From: Imperialibacter roseus
Lineage (GTDB): Bacteria; Bacteroidota; Bacteroidia; Cytophagales; Cyclobacteriaceae
Assembly (NCBI RefSeq): GCF_032999765.1
Contig: NZ_CP136051.1
Coordinates: forward strand, 3,696,417 to 3,760,416
Direction of reading: 5' to 3'
Length of the DNA stretch: 64,000 nt
Position 1 is the first letter of the stretch, and every line of letters begins with the position of its first letter. The notes under the pieces are model-generated. The model made no database searches, had not been told where the DNA came from, and was given only the letters and a program-made list of their open reading frames with translations. A program made the position numbers and the translations under genes. Below, one piece after another: positions 55,851-64,000 of this stretch.

Positions 55851-56516
55851 ATGCCCACATACAAAGCCATTATTTTCGATTTCGACGGCACACTTCTCGA
55901 CACCGAAACCTTTCACTTCCATATCTGGAATGAAATTCTTTCTGAGTACAATATCATCGTCAGCTATGAAGAATACCTCGACGTATTTGCCGGCGTACCC
56001 ACTCCCGTCAATGCACAAATGCTGGTCGAAAAACACAATTTATCTATATCCCAGCAGGCGTTACTGGAGAAGAGAGAAAACCTGGCTCTGGAGCGGATGA
56101 AAACCGGCACCTTCAAAATGATGCCTCATGCCAGAGAAACACTGGACTTCTTTTTCGACAAAGGCTACCCAATGGCCCTCGCCACAGGCAGCCCCCGGCC
56201 CGACGTCGACCTGCTGATGGAGCGAATGGATTTGGCGAAGTATTTCAAAATCACCGTAACCAGAGACGACGTAAAAGTCAGCAAGCCCCACCCGGAAAGC
56301 TACCAGAAGTGTGTCGACTTCCTCGGTTTTCCCAAGGCAGACTACCTCGTGTTTGAAGACACGCCAAACGGTGCGCTGTCAGCCAAAAACGCCGGCCTCA
56401 CCTGTTTTGCCGTACAACACGACGTGCGGGAACACCCCCGGCTGCAACATGCCGACAAACTCTTCAATGACATGAAGGCTGCTATGGACTTCCTCAGAGG
56501 AAACAAGCTGATTTAG
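55851..56516 (+). CDS. HAD-family phosphatase/phosphomutase
   Basis: The 221-residue protein has motif I 'IIFDFDGTLLDTE' (Asp10, Asp12), a four-helix cap typical of the beta-phosphoglucomutase subgroup, motif II in 'MALATGSPRP', motif III Lys in 'DDVKVSKPHPESY' and motif IV in 'LVFEDTPNGALSAKNAG'. It hydrolyses or moves phosphate on a small sugar phosphate or similar molecule in the cytoplasm. All catalytic residues are present; substrate not determined. It is a single gene. Confidence 0.92.
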   Translation: MPTYKAIIFDFDGTLLDTETFHFHIWNEILSEYNIIVSYEEYLDVFAGVPTPVNAQMLVEKHNLSISQQALLEKRENLALERMKTGTFKMMPHARETLDFFFDKGYPMALATGSPRPDVDLLMERMDLAKYFKITVTRDDVKVSKPHPESYQKCVDFLGFPKADYLVFEDTPNGALSAKNAGLTCFAVQHDVREHPRLQHADKLFNDMKAAMDFLRGNKLI

Positions 56517-56635
56517 GCAAAGCCGTTGTGTGTCAAGAAAACACATACAATGATGTTTTTTATTTCCCATATTACAGTATATTAATGGGACAATGGGAGT
56601 CGATTGTTTAAACATAAGCAGCAGACTTTTTTTAG

Positions 56636-57097
56636 ATGATAAGAAACTACTTACCCGACGACTACGCCAAAGTAATGGAAGTGTTCAGGCTGAATATACC
56701 TCAGTTTTTTGCCAGTGAAGAAGAAGCTGATTTAACTGACTACCTGAAAGAGCACGGTGACAGTTATTACGTAATTGAAGTCAAAGGAGAAATAATTGGC
56801 GCCGGCGGCCATCATTATCCACTACCTGGCGTCGGTCGGCTGTCGTGGGACTTCTTCCGACCGGAAGTGCAAGGCAAAGGCTGGGGCCGCAAGCTGATCA
56901 ACCATTCACTCGACGAAATCAGAAGCAAAAAACATGTAAAACGACTGGAAGTGTGGACGTCACAACAGTCCTATCAGTTCTATGCCAAGTTTGGCTTCAA
57001 TGTTCACAGGGTGGAAAAGGACTTTTGGGCCAAAGGTTTCGACCTCTACCATATGGAAATGATCGCTGATAAAATTCAGCGGCCAACCTACTTCTAA
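56636..57097 (+). CDS. GNAT-family N-acetyltransferase
   Basis: The 153-residue protein has the GNAT core with the acetyl-CoA loop 'RPEVQGKGWGRKLINHSL', a form of the Q/R-x-x-G-x-G/A motif, preceded by the beta strand 'VIEVKGEIIGAGGHHY'. The C-terminal 'SYQFYAKFGFNV' is also typical. Acceptor unknown. The gap before it (56517-56635) shows no terminator or other gene. Confidence 0.9.
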   Translation: MIRNYLPDDYAKVMEVFRLNIPQFFASEEEADLTDYLKEHGDSYYVIEVKGEIIGAGGHHYPLPGVGRLSWDFFRPEVQGKGWGRKLINHSLDEIRSKKHVKRLEVWTSQQSYQFYAKFGFNVHRVEKDFWAKGFDLYHMEMIADKIQRPTYF

Positions 57098-57159
57098 ACC
57101 TTCGGAAATGTTGGTTTGTCTATAGGGAATTTTGTAAACTGACTAGCAAAACACTACCT

Positions 57160-57519
57160 ATGGAGAATCTGTTTTGGATGCATTTTATTCTTGGACCCTT
57201 CTTTCTTGTTATCGCTTTCCTTTTCAAAGCATTCCCTCCTAAGAGCATCAATTACCTGTACGGCTACCGCACCACACGGTCGATGAAATCAGACGCCGCT
57301 TGGCACGCAGCTAACAAACTAAGCGCCAACCTGATGGTGGGAGTTGGTTTTGCCACTTGCCTGGCTCAGGGCATTTTCTACGCCACAGGCATAGGCTTCG
57401 CCGCCTACGTCGGTTGGTCCAGCGGCGTTTTGGTTGTCCTTCTGCTGGCCACTATTCCGGCTGTTGAGGCGCATCTGAAGAAGAATTTTGACGAGCAGGG
57501 CAATCCCATATCAAAATAA
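57160..57519 (+). CDS. SdpI-family membrane protein
   Basis: The 119-residue protein has three hydrophobic segments and the conserved 'YLYGYRTTRSMKSDAAWHAAN' core (shown across the family as YGYRT..SM). In Bacillus SdpI gives immunity to the SdpC toxin and also acts in signalling; short Bacteroidota members have no assigned role. The sulfatase gene starts one base after its stop, which suggests coupled expression without an obvious functional link. Confidence 0.82.
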   Translation: MENLFWMHFILGPFFLVIAFLFKAFPPKSINYLYGYRTTRSMKSDAAWHAANKLSANLMVGVGFATCLAQGIFYATGIGFAAYVGWSSGVLVVLLLATIPAVEAHLKKNFDEQGNPISK

Positions 57520-57520
57520 G

Positions 57521-59089
57521 ATGAGCCAATATTTGACCGCCTTCTTTTTGCTTTGTATCCTGTGTATTGGCTGCGAGCAAAAAGCTGCAAGGAAACCCAA
57601 TATATTATTCATTCTCGTCGATGACCTTGGACACAAAGACCTAAGCTCCACGGGCAGCCAATTCTACGAAACGCCCAATATCGACAAGATTGCTGCTGAG
57701 GGCATGATGTTTACTCAGGGATACGCAGCCAGCCGGGTGTGTAGTCCGTCAAGAGCCAGCATCATTTCGGGTCGGTTTACAGCACGCCATGGTATCACCG
57801 ACTGGATTGGAGCCAAATATGGCGAAGACTGGAGGTCGCTGAACAGGTTCGACAAACTGTTGCCTGCCGACTACACACACTACCTCCCTCATGAATACGT
57901 AACGTTGCCGGAAACTCTGAAAGAAAACGGGTACAAAACCTTCTTTGCAGGCAAATGGCACCTGGGCGACAGGGGATCTTATCCCGAAAACCATGGCTTC
58001 GATATCAATGTGGCGGGTTGGGACAAAGGAAGCCCGATGGGTGGCTACTTCTCGCCATACGAAAACCCGAAGATTTCGGATGGCCCTAAAGGCGAGAACC
58101 TGTCCATCCGCCTGGCACAGGAAACAGCCAGTTTCATTGAAAGCCACAAAGACTCCACCTTCTTTGCCTTTCTGTCATTTTATGCCGTGCATGGCCCCAT
58201 TCAAACGAACGAAGAAAAGTGGACAAAATACCGCACCAAAGCGGAACAAATGGGGCTTGTCGAAAATGGCTTCGAAATGGAAAGCGTGCTTCCTATTCGG
58301 GTAACGCAGGATAATCCGGTGTACGCCGGACTCGTCGAAACCATGGATGAGGCCGTCGGTATTGTGCTCGACAAACTCAAAGCACTTGGCCTGGACGAAA
58401 ATACGATCATAGTGTTCACCTCCGACAACGGCGGTGTTTCCTCCGGCGACAATTTCTCAACTTCCAATCTTCCGCTGCGGGGTGGCAAAGGCTACCAATG
58501 GGAAGGCGGAACGAGAGAACCCTTTTTCATCAAAGTGCCCTGGCTGAACAGCAACGGAGCCAAAAGCAATGTACCTGTTATCAATACCGACTTCTACCCC
58601 ACCCTGTTGGAGCTGGCGAAAATACCGCTGAAGCCCAGCGAGCACATTGACGGCGTGAGCCTTGTGCCACTGCTGGAAGGAAAATCAATTGCTGAGCGGC
58701 CGCTGTACTGGCACTACCCACACTACGGCAACCAGGGCGGCGAACCGTCTTCTGTAATCCGGCTGGGCAATTGGAAGCTCATCCACTACTGGGAGGATGG
58801 CAGAGAGGAGCTCTACAACCTGAAAAATGATGAGGCTGAAAGAAACAACGTGGCTTCACAGGAAATTGAGACAAAAGAAAAACTTAGTAAACAGTTGCTG
58901 GGTTGGTTGAAAGAAGTCAATGCTAAAATTCCAGTGCCCGACCCGGAATACGACCCTGCTAAGGCGTTACAGCGACACGAAGACATTGTAAACAATCTCT
59001 GGCCAAGGCTGGAGCAGCAGAGAAAAGACATGCTTACTCCCGGCTGGTCGCCCAATGCCGACTGGTGGGGAAGCAAAACGATCGACTAA
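57521..59089 (+). CDS. Type I sulfatase (FGly-dependent), lipoprotein
   Basis: I start at the ATG at 57521 (MSQYLTAFFLLCILCIGC), giving a lipobox CIGC; an in-frame start at 57488 lies inside the SdpI gene. In the 522-residue protein the metal-binding 'ILVDDLGHKDL' (Asp34, Asp35) and the C-x-P-S-R sulfatase motif 'VCSPSRASIISGR' (Cys74, converted to formylglycine) are intact. 'GKWHLGD' and 'FTSDNGGVSSGDN' supply further active-site residues. It removes sulfate esters from polysaccharides at the cell surface or periplasm. With the GH78 gene after it, sulfated rhamnose-containing glycans such as ulvan or algal polysaccharides are a possible target, which is inference. No maturase gene is visible. 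Confidence 0.93.
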   Translation: MSQYLTAFFLLCILCIGCEQKAARKPNILFILVDDLGHKDLSSTGSQFYETPNIDKIAAEGMMFTQGYAASRVCSPSRASIISGRFTARHGITDWIGAKYGEDWRSLNRFDKLLPADYTHYLPHEYVTLPETLKENGYKTFFAGKWHLGDRGSYPENHGFDINVAGWDKGSPMGGYFSPYENPKISDGPKGENLSIRLAQETASFIESHKDSTFFAFLSFYAVHGPIQTNEEKWTKYRTKAEQMGLVENGFEMESVLPIRVTQDNPVYAGLVETMDEAVGIVLDKLKALGLDENTIIVFTSDNGGVSSGDNFSTSNLPLRGGKGYQWEGGTREPFFIKVPWLNSNGAKSNVPVINTDFYPTLLELAKIPLKPSEHIDGVSLVPLLEGKSIAERPLYWHYPHYGNQGGEPSSVIRLGNWKLIHYWEDGREELYNLKNDEAERNNVASQEIETKEKLSKQLLGWLKEVNAKIPVPDPEYDPAKALQRHEDIVNNLWPRLEQQRKDMLTPGWSPNADWWGSKTID

Positions 59090-59132
59090 CAGGACACCAC
59101 AGTATGGAAATGACTTTGCCTATTCACATATT

Positions 59133-59140
59133 TACCTTGG
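59133..59140 (+). promoter_or_regulatory. Candidate -7 element TACCTTGG before the GH78 gene
   Basis: One mismatch to TAnnTTTG, 22 bases before the ATG at 59163. The nearest TTG upstream is only 14 bases away, so the -33 part is uncertain. Confidence 0.35.
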
Positions 59141-59162
59141 CATCAATGCTTAACCGATACCT

Positions 59163-61916
59163 ATGAGACTACTACTCCTACTTTCGCTGGCTATTCTGGC
59201 GAGCTGCACTACGAATGGCAACGAACCTGGTAAAATATCTCCAGTCGACCTCACCTGCGAGTACCTCGAAAACCCCTCAGTAGTTGACGTGGCCCACCCC
59301 CGGCTAGCCTGGATCAACACTTCCATCGGCAACGAAAGAGGGCAAAGGCAAACCGCATGGCAAGTACGGGTGGCAAGCAGCCAGGAAGGCCTTGAAAAGC
59401 CAGACCTTTGGGACAGCAAGAAAGTTGATTCTGAGCAATCGGATCGGGTCGAATACCAGGGCAAGACACTCACCAGCAGGACCGAATGCTGGTGGCAGGT
59501 GCGGGTATGGGACAAAAACGGCAACCCTTCGGACTGGAGCGAGCCAGGTAAATGGAGAATGGGTTTGCTGGAGGCATCCGACTGGAAAGCGCAATGGATT
59601 GGCGCACCCTGGCAGGGCGAAGAGGCGCTGCCAAAACCTGGCGGAGGACCTGATGGAAGACCAAAGGAATTTGCTGGCCCTGCCCCCATGCTTCGCAAAG
59701 AGTTTGAAATCACAAAAGAGATTGACAAGGCCGTGGCCTATGTGACTGGCCTGGGTTACTTTGAATTCTATGCCAATGGTAAAAAAGTAGGCGACGATGT
59801 GCTGGTGCCTAACCAGACCAACTACGGCAAGCGCCCCGGACTGAATACTTCTTATATCAACGTGCAGGACGATTTTAGACGGTACAAAGTGATGTATCTG
59901 GCCTATGATGTCAAAGAGCACTTAAAGCAGGGCAAAAATGCTATCGGCAGCATATTGGGCAACGGCTTTTACAACCCTGCTAAGTTCTGGACGGAGGGCT
60001 ACGGCTCGACCCGTTTCCTGGGGCAGGTACATATTACCTACACAGACGGAACAGAGGATGTGATCGTTAGTGATGAGAGCTGGAAAGCCTCACAAAGCCC
60101 TATTCTCATGGATATGGTGTATTACGGAGAAGTATATGATGCCAGGAAAGAACAACCAGGCTGGAGTACTGCCGACTTTGACCAGTCTTCCTGGGAGCCT
60201 GTGGCAAAGAGAAAAGCGCCTGAGGGTGAGCTGGTGGCACACACTGCTTACCCTGATAAAGTTACCGAAAGACTGGAGCCCGTTTCCATAGAGAAGCTGG
60301 ACAACGGCAACTACAAAGTCGACTTTGGGGTCGAAATATCAGGCTGGGTGCGATTCAATAATGTAGAAGGGCCGGAAGGCCATCAGATCGACATCTCATT
60401 CAATGGCAACCTCTACTCTGGCGACAATACCTACATTTTTAACGGAAAAGGCCCCACCTCCTATGCACCCAGGTTCAACTGGTTTGTGTTTAGCGGCATC
60501 GAAATAAAAAACTGGCCGGGAGAGTTAAAAAAAGAACATCTCACAGCGGAAGCAGTCAATACCTACGTGGAAGAATCAGCGGTTTTTGAAACCTCCAATC
60601 AGCTATTCAATGACATCAACAAGATCTGGCGTCGCAGTCAAACTGACAATATGCACGGCGGCATTGCCAGCGACTGCCCGCACCGGGAGCGTTCTGGATA
60701 CACCGGCGATGGCCAGGTAGCCTGCTCCATGGTCATGCACAACTTCGACACAAAGAACTTCTACTACAAGTGGATACAAGACATGTATGAAGCTCAAAAC
60801 GTAGAAACGGGCTACGTACCCAACGGTGCTCCCTGGCAGCCAGGTTGCGGCGGTGGTGTGGCCTGGGGGGCAGCTATCTGCATCATGCCATGGGAGTTTT
60901 ACACGCAATATGGAGCGCTGGATATGCTGGAAGACAACTATGATGGTATGCAAGGCTATATCCGCTACATGCAAACGTGGGTAGATGAGGACGGCATCAT
61001 GTTCTCCCAACGGAGAAATGGCTCTGGCGAAATCCTCAAGTGGTTCAACCTGGGCGAATGGGTATCGCCGGGTGAGTTAATACCTGATGACATGGTACAC
61101 ACTTTCTACTTCTGGCACTGTGTTGAAATTGCGTCGAAAACCGCCCGGATATTGGGTAAAAAGGGAGAAGCCGAAGCCTATGAATCATTGGCGGAAACGA
61201 CCCGTCACGCTTTTATGAAAAAATTCTACAACCCTGAAACTGGAAGCTATGGCAAGGGTGGCGGCAATATCCTGGCCCTGAGAATGGGCGTGCCACCCGG
61301 GCAATACGACCAGGTGAAAGCTGCCCTGATAGCAGACATAAAAGCGGATAACGGACATCTCGACATAGGCATTTTCGGCACAAGATTCTTCTTTGAGGTG
61401 TTGGCCAGCAATGGGCTCAATGACCTGGCCTATGAGGCATTGAACAAAACTGACGAACCCAGCTTTGGGCATTGGCTGGAGCTGGGCTCTACCACCACCC
61501 GGGAGCACTGGAGCGAAGATGGTTCATTCAACCACCCGATGTTTGGCGGTGGCCTTGTATGGCTTTACAAGAACCTGGCGGGTATGCAAACCGATATTAC
61601 CAACCCTGGCTATAAGCACATCATCTTCAGACCACAGCCTGTTGATGAGCTTGACTTTGTCACTTATTCCAACAAAACCATATATGGGCAAGCTGGAATT
61701 ACCTGGAAAAACCAACCAAATGACTTTCAAATGGACGTTACCGTTCCTGTAGGAAGCACTGCAACCGTCTATATTCCTGCGAGTGAAAAAGAGGCAGTGA
61801 CCGAAGGCGGTGAAAAAACCGAAAATTCTGCCAGCGTCAATTTTAAAGGCATGGAAGAAGGCTACGCTGTTTTTGAGGTGGGAAGTGGTAATTATAATTT
61901 CGTTGCAAAGAAATAA
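59163..61916 (+). CDS. GH78 alpha-L-rhamnosidase, lipoprotein
   Basis: The 917-residue protein has a lipobox 'AILASC'. Domain order follows GH78: a fibronectin-like N-terminal domain ('VVDVAHPRLAWIN'), two beta-sandwich domains with a rhamnose-binding-type module ('YVTGLGYFEFYANGKKVGD'), the (alpha/alpha)6 barrel and a C-terminal beta domain. The barrel carries 'IASDCPHRERSGYTGDGQ', whose Asp and Glu belong to the family active site, and 'HWLELGSTTTREHW', with the second conserved Glu. It releases L-rhamnose from pectic or algal polysaccharides. Rhamnose catabolic genes are not seen in the window. Confidence 0.93.
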   Translation: MRLLLLLSLAILASCTTNGNEPGKISPVDLTCEYLENPSVVDVAHPRLAWINTSIGNERGQRQTAWQVRVASSQEGLEKPDLWDSKKVDSEQSDRVEYQGKTLTSRTECWWQVRVWDKNGNPSDWSEPGKWRMGLLEASDWKAQWIGAPWQGEEALPKPGGGPDGRPKEFAGPAPMLRKEFEITKEIDKAVAYVTGLGYFEFYANGKKVGDDVLVPNQTNYGKRPGLNTSYINVQDDFRRYKVMYLAYDVKEHLKQGKNAIGSILGNGFYNPAKFWTEGYGSTRFLGQVHITYTDGTEDVIVSDESWKASQSPILMDMVYYGEVYDARKEQPGWSTADFDQSSWEPVAKRKAPEGELVAHTAYPDKVTERLEPVSIEKLDNGNYKVDFGVEISGWVRFNNVEGPEGHQIDISFNGNLYSGDNTYIFNGKGPTSYAPRFNWFVFSGIEIKNWPGELKKEHLTAEAVNTYVEESAVFETSNQLFNDINKIWRRSQTDNMHGGIASDCPHRERSGYTGDGQVACSMVMHNFDTKNFYYKWIQDMYEAQNVETGYVPNGAPWQPGCGGGVAWGAAICIMPWEFYTQYGALDMLEDNYDGMQGYIRYMQTWVDEDGIMFSQRRNGSGEILKWFNLGEWVSPGELIPDDMVHTFYFWHCVEIASKTARILGKKGEAEAYESLAETTRHAFMKKFYNPETGSYGKGGGNILALRMGVPPGQYDQVKAALIADIKADNGHLDIGIFGTRFFFEVLASNGLNDLAYEALNKTDEPSFGHWLELGSTTTREHWSEDGSFNHPMFGGGLVWLYKNLAGMQTDITNPGYKHIIFRPQPVDELDFVTYSNKTIYGQAGITWKNQPNDFQMDVTVPVGSTATVYIPASEKEAVTEGGEKTENSASVNFKGMEEGYAVFEVGSGNYNFVAKK

Positions 61917-61957
61917 AAGCCGGAACATTCTCTCGGGTTTCTACGTGTTGCTTGCTT

Positions 61958-62680
61958 GTGAACACGAAAAATCACTACGACCAACACCTGTCACATTTTT
62001 ACAGCTGGATGGTTGGCGACTTCGAGCAGAAGGCGGCAGAGCAGCAAACATTCTTTGAGAAAAACGGCATCATTCCTGAGTCGTTTGGTCTGGCCATTGA
62101 CCTTGGTGCCGGCCACGGGCTTCAGGCAATACCGCTGGCGAGACTGGGCTTTAGTGTTACTGCTATCGACTTCAGCGCTGTGCTCCTCAAAGAGCTTGAG
62201 GAGCGCAAAGGCCACCTGGACATTTCGACTATCGAAGCCGATATAACTGACACATACTGGCACGGATCCCTCAAACCAGAGCTTGTCGTTTGTATGGGCG
62301 ACACCATCAGCCATTTGGAAAGCTTCGAACAGGTCGAAACCCTTACCCTCACACTATCGAATCTGCTGACCAGAGAAGGAAAGCTTATCTATTCCTTTCG
62401 TGACTATAGCCAGGCGCTAGAAGACACGCAGCGGTTCATCCCTGTTAACAGTGATAGTAACAGAATACACACGTGCTTGCTTGAGTACTTCGACAATACA
62501 GTGAGAGTGACTGACCTGCTACACGAAAAACAAGGCGATATTTGGCAGCAGCAGGTGAGTTCGTACACCAAGCTCCGCCTAACCTCCGACATGGTCAGCG
62601 CAATGATCGAGAAAAGCGGATTGAATGTGATAAGCGAGGGTGTCCACAACAGAATGAGCTACCTGATTGCTCAAAAGTAG
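61958..62680 (+). CDS. Class I SAM-dependent methyltransferase
   Basis: The start is most likely GTG at 61958 (MNTKNHYDQHLSHFYSWM); a TTG six bases earlier is also in frame. In the 240-residue protein motif I is 'AIDLGAGHGLQAIPLARLG' and motif II 'VTAIDFSAVLLKEL'; 'LVVCMGDTISHL' is motif IV. The N-terminal 'HYDQHLSHFYSWM' is typical of small-molecule methyltransferases of the Methyltransf_11/25 type. Substrate unknown. The gene follows the rhamnosidase by 41 bases. Confidence 0.88.
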   Translation: MNTKNHYDQHLSHFYSWMVGDFEQKAAEQQTFFEKNGIIPESFGLAIDLGAGHGLQAIPLARLGFSVTAIDFSAVLLKELEERKGHLDISTIEADITDTYWHGSLKPELVVCMGDTISHLESFEQVETLTLTLSNLLTREGKLIYSFRDYSQALEDTQRFIPVNSDSNRIHTCLLEYFDNTVRVTDLLHEKQGDIWQQQVSSYTKLRLTSDMVSAMIEKSGLNVISEGVHNRMSYLIAQK

Positions 62681-62722
62681 CTGTTGAGGTGTTATTCTAG
62701 TTCCGCTTCCAATGATTAGTTA

Positions 62723-62800
62723 TTATCTGCTTATAGACAGATAATACACTTTATCTGCTTTAGAACAGATAAATTTGATTACCTGCGCCAGGACAGATAT
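62723..62800. promoter_or_regulatory. Array of three 22-bp palindromes (TTATCTG-N8-CAGATAA) at 28-bp period
   Basis: Copies are at 62723-62744, 62751-62772 and 62779-62800. The first two are perfect 7-bp dyads, the third TTACCTG..CAGATAT. The spacer bases differ (CTTATAGA, CTTTAGAA, CGCCAGGA). The array ends 71 bases before the EamA transporter ATG and 37 before its -33 box, so it probably holds operators for an unseen regulator. Confidence 0.65.
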
Positions 62801-62837
62801 ATCTCATTAAATGAACATCCGTTGCCAAAAAAGGCTA

Positions 62838-62864
62838 TTGAGAACCACTTTTCATCTACCTTCG
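62838..62864 (+). promoter_or_regulatory. Candidate promoter of the EamA transporter (TTG-N16-TACCTTCG)
   Basis: TTG at 62838-62840 and TACCTTCG at 62857-62864, one mismatch to TAnnTTTG; the ATG at 62872 is 7 bases further. Confidence 0.45.
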
Positions 62865-62871
62865 TCGCTCT

Positions 62872-63786
62872 ATGCAAGCCATTACTTTAACGGGAAAAGA
62901 AAAATGGGCAGCGCTGGGCCTAGCTGCTCTCGGTTCCACTATGTTCAGTGCCAAAGCTGTGTTCATTAAGCTGGCCTATCAGTTCGATATTTCATCCATC
63001 GACCTTATGTCACTGCGAATGCTCATGGCCCTGCCTTTCTACGCAGGCATTTTGTGGTGGACCAATAGAAAGAAAGAACCGATGGTCATTACCCGCAAGG
63101 ACATATGGCGCATTGTCCTGTATGGCATCATGGGTTACTACATCGCCAGCTATTTCGACTTTTGGGGACTGGAATATGTGAGTGCCAGCATGGAGCGGCT
63201 TATCCTGTTCATTTATCCAACGCTGGTGGTGATATTGTCTGCCATTTTCACCAAAAAGAAAGTAACGAAGTGGGAAGTGCTGGCCATTGGCATTACCTAC
63301 TCCGGCATGCTCCTTGCCTTTTTCGACAAAATCAAAATAGGTGGGGTACACGAAACGCTGATTGGAGGCAGTCTCATTTTTGTGAGTGCGCTTACCTATG
63401 CCATTTACCTGATTGGCAGCGGAAGGTTGATCCCGAAGTTTGGTACGGTTCGCTTCACCTCATTGTCAATGATAGTGGCTTGCATCGCTGTCATCTTCCA
63501 CAACCTCATCGCCAATGGGCAATTGGCCTTGCTTGACTTCCCCTGGCAAATCTATACCCTGGCATTGATGATTGCCCTCATCTCAACGGTGATTCCATCC
63601 TTCCTGATATCGGAGGCCATCAAGCGCATAGGCTCTTCGGAGGTAGCCATTACCGGAAACATCGGCCCCATCTCCACCATTATCCTGTCCATGATTTTCC
63701 TCCACGAAGTCATCGGCCTCTGGCAATGGGCTGGTACGGCGATTGTGTTGTTTGGGGTAAGCCTGCTATCTAGAAAGAAGGGATAG
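62872..63786 (+). CDS. DMT-superfamily (EamA) transporter
   Basis: The 304-residue protein has ten predicted transmembrane segments in two EamA repeats. Repeat 1 includes 'SLRMLMALPFYAGILWW' and 'GLEYVSASMERLILFIYPTL'; repeat 2 includes 'SFLISEAIKRIGSSEVAITG'. The pairing of 'EYVSASMERLI' and 'KRIGSSEVAIT' is the usual internal duplication. Family members export amino acids or other metabolites. The palindrome array upstream suggests regulated expression, perhaps in response to the exported compound. Confidence 0.93.
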   Translation: MQAITLTGKEKWAALGLAALGSTMFSAKAVFIKLAYQFDISSIDLMSLRMLMALPFYAGILWWTNRKKEPMVITRKDIWRIVLYGIMGYYIASYFDFWGLEYVSASMERLILFIYPTLVVILSAIFTKKKVTKWEVLAIGITYSGMLLAFFDKIKIGGVHETLIGGSLIFVSALTYAIYLIGSGRLIPKFGTVRFTSLSMIVACIAVIFHNLIANGQLALLDFPWQIYTLALMIALISTVIPSFLISEAIKRIGSSEVAITGNIGPISTIILSMIFLHEVIGLWQWAGTAIVLFGVSLLSRKKG

Positions 63787-63832
63787 TATTCTCAAAAACC
63801 ACTTTATTTCGCCCAACCAGGCATTGCTTCGC

Positions 63833-63866
<34 letters not shown>

Positions 63867-63867
63867 C

Positions 63868-64000
63868 GTGGCCTTGTGTCCTCACAAGCCACTTCTTCAC
63901 TCGTGACATTGGTTGTGGCCTTGGGTCTCCACAAGCCACCTCACTTCACCCACCTGTCGTTGTGGCCTTGTGTCTTCACAAGCCACTTCTTCGCTCGTGG
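63868..64000. repeat. 47-bp tandem hairpin repeats, running off the window
   Basis: Units start at 63868, 63915 and 63962, exactly 47 bases apart. Each contains GTGGCCTTGTG (GTGGCCTTGGG in unit 2), a short loop and CACAAGCCAC, which forms a stem with one bulge. The unit length is not a multiple of 3 and the stretch is non-coding. The third unit is cut by the window end. Confidence 0.85.

Noticed and set aside
62723-62800. Three regularly spaced palindromes considered as a mini CRISPR
   Set aside because: The conserved parts are dyad arms with 8-base variable centres and 6-base gaps; spacers of 25-40 bases and cas genes are absent.

Overview
The window reads as chromosomal DNA of a free-living member of the Bacteroidota, most likely order Cytophagales. 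Supporting signs are promoter -7 elements of the TAnnTTTG type a few bases upstream of start codons (TACCTTTG near 5878, 9419 and 12048), few purine-rich ribosome-binding sites, many secreted or lipoprotein glycan-active enzymes, OmpA proteins with PD40 propellers, and an array of FtsX/MacB-type permeases with the N-terminal prefix 'RFFRWFCHP..REDIEGDL'. No rRNA, tRNA, CRISPR array, transposase or phage gene was seen. The genus is not determined.

Layout. 1-5.7 kb: the C-terminal part of a SNF2 helicase, a small secreted-protein gene split by an in-frame stop, a large secreted alpha-galactosidase-like glycosidase and an MtfA-type zinc peptidase. 5.9-11.5 kb: a split transketolase with a von Willebrand A protein gene between its two halves, then an OmpA/PD40 outer-membrane protein. 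11.5-12.05 kb: three copies of a 160-bp non-coding tandem repeat. 12-16.2 kb: class III aminotransferase, GNAT-nitrilase fusion, Tat-exported Gfo/Idh/MocA oxidoreductase. 16.5-20.8 kb: a small lipoprotein without a normal start codon, a 46-codon ORF coupled to a TlpA-like thioredoxin and a DsrE protein, then a two-gene molybdenum hydroxylase of the isoquinoline oxidoreductase type. 20.8-27.3 kb: a decayed HigA antitoxin gene, an FG-GAP lipoprotein, a GH140-like glycosidase, a universal stress protein and a HEPN-like protein.

27.4-35.3 kb is an arabinose utilisation locus: secreted GH51 arabinofuranosidase, ribulokinase, ribulose-5-phosphate epimerase, arabinose isomerase, sodium/sugar symporter and a Nudix-type regulator. 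Arabinan ends would be released outside, imported with sodium, and converted to xylulose 5-phosphate, which enters the pentose phosphate pathway where the transketolase at 5.9-9.1 kb also acts.

35.3-49.3 kb (minus strand) is a PadR-type regulator, a DUF559 nuclease-like gene and five consecutive large permease genes. Each adjacent permease pair overlaps by exactly 8 bp. No ATPase gene is linked. Three hairpin elements with different stems but a common loop lie between padR and the DUF559 gene. 49.5-52.3 kb: a PqqD-like small ORF, a sulfotransferase and two paralogous lipoproteins. 52.6-64 kb: a sortilin-like propeller protein, HAD phosphatase, GNAT, SdpI-like protein, sulfatase, GH78 rhamnosidase, methyltransferase and an EamA transporter. 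Three regularly spaced palindromes precede the transporter. A (TTG)11 microsatellite and 47-bp hairpin repeats end the window.

No obvious new defence system was found. The least explained items are the shared-loop hairpins (48731-48956), the 28-bp-period palindrome array (62723-62800), the 160-bp repeat, the VWA gene inside the transketolase operon, and the permease array with its embedded DUF559 gene.
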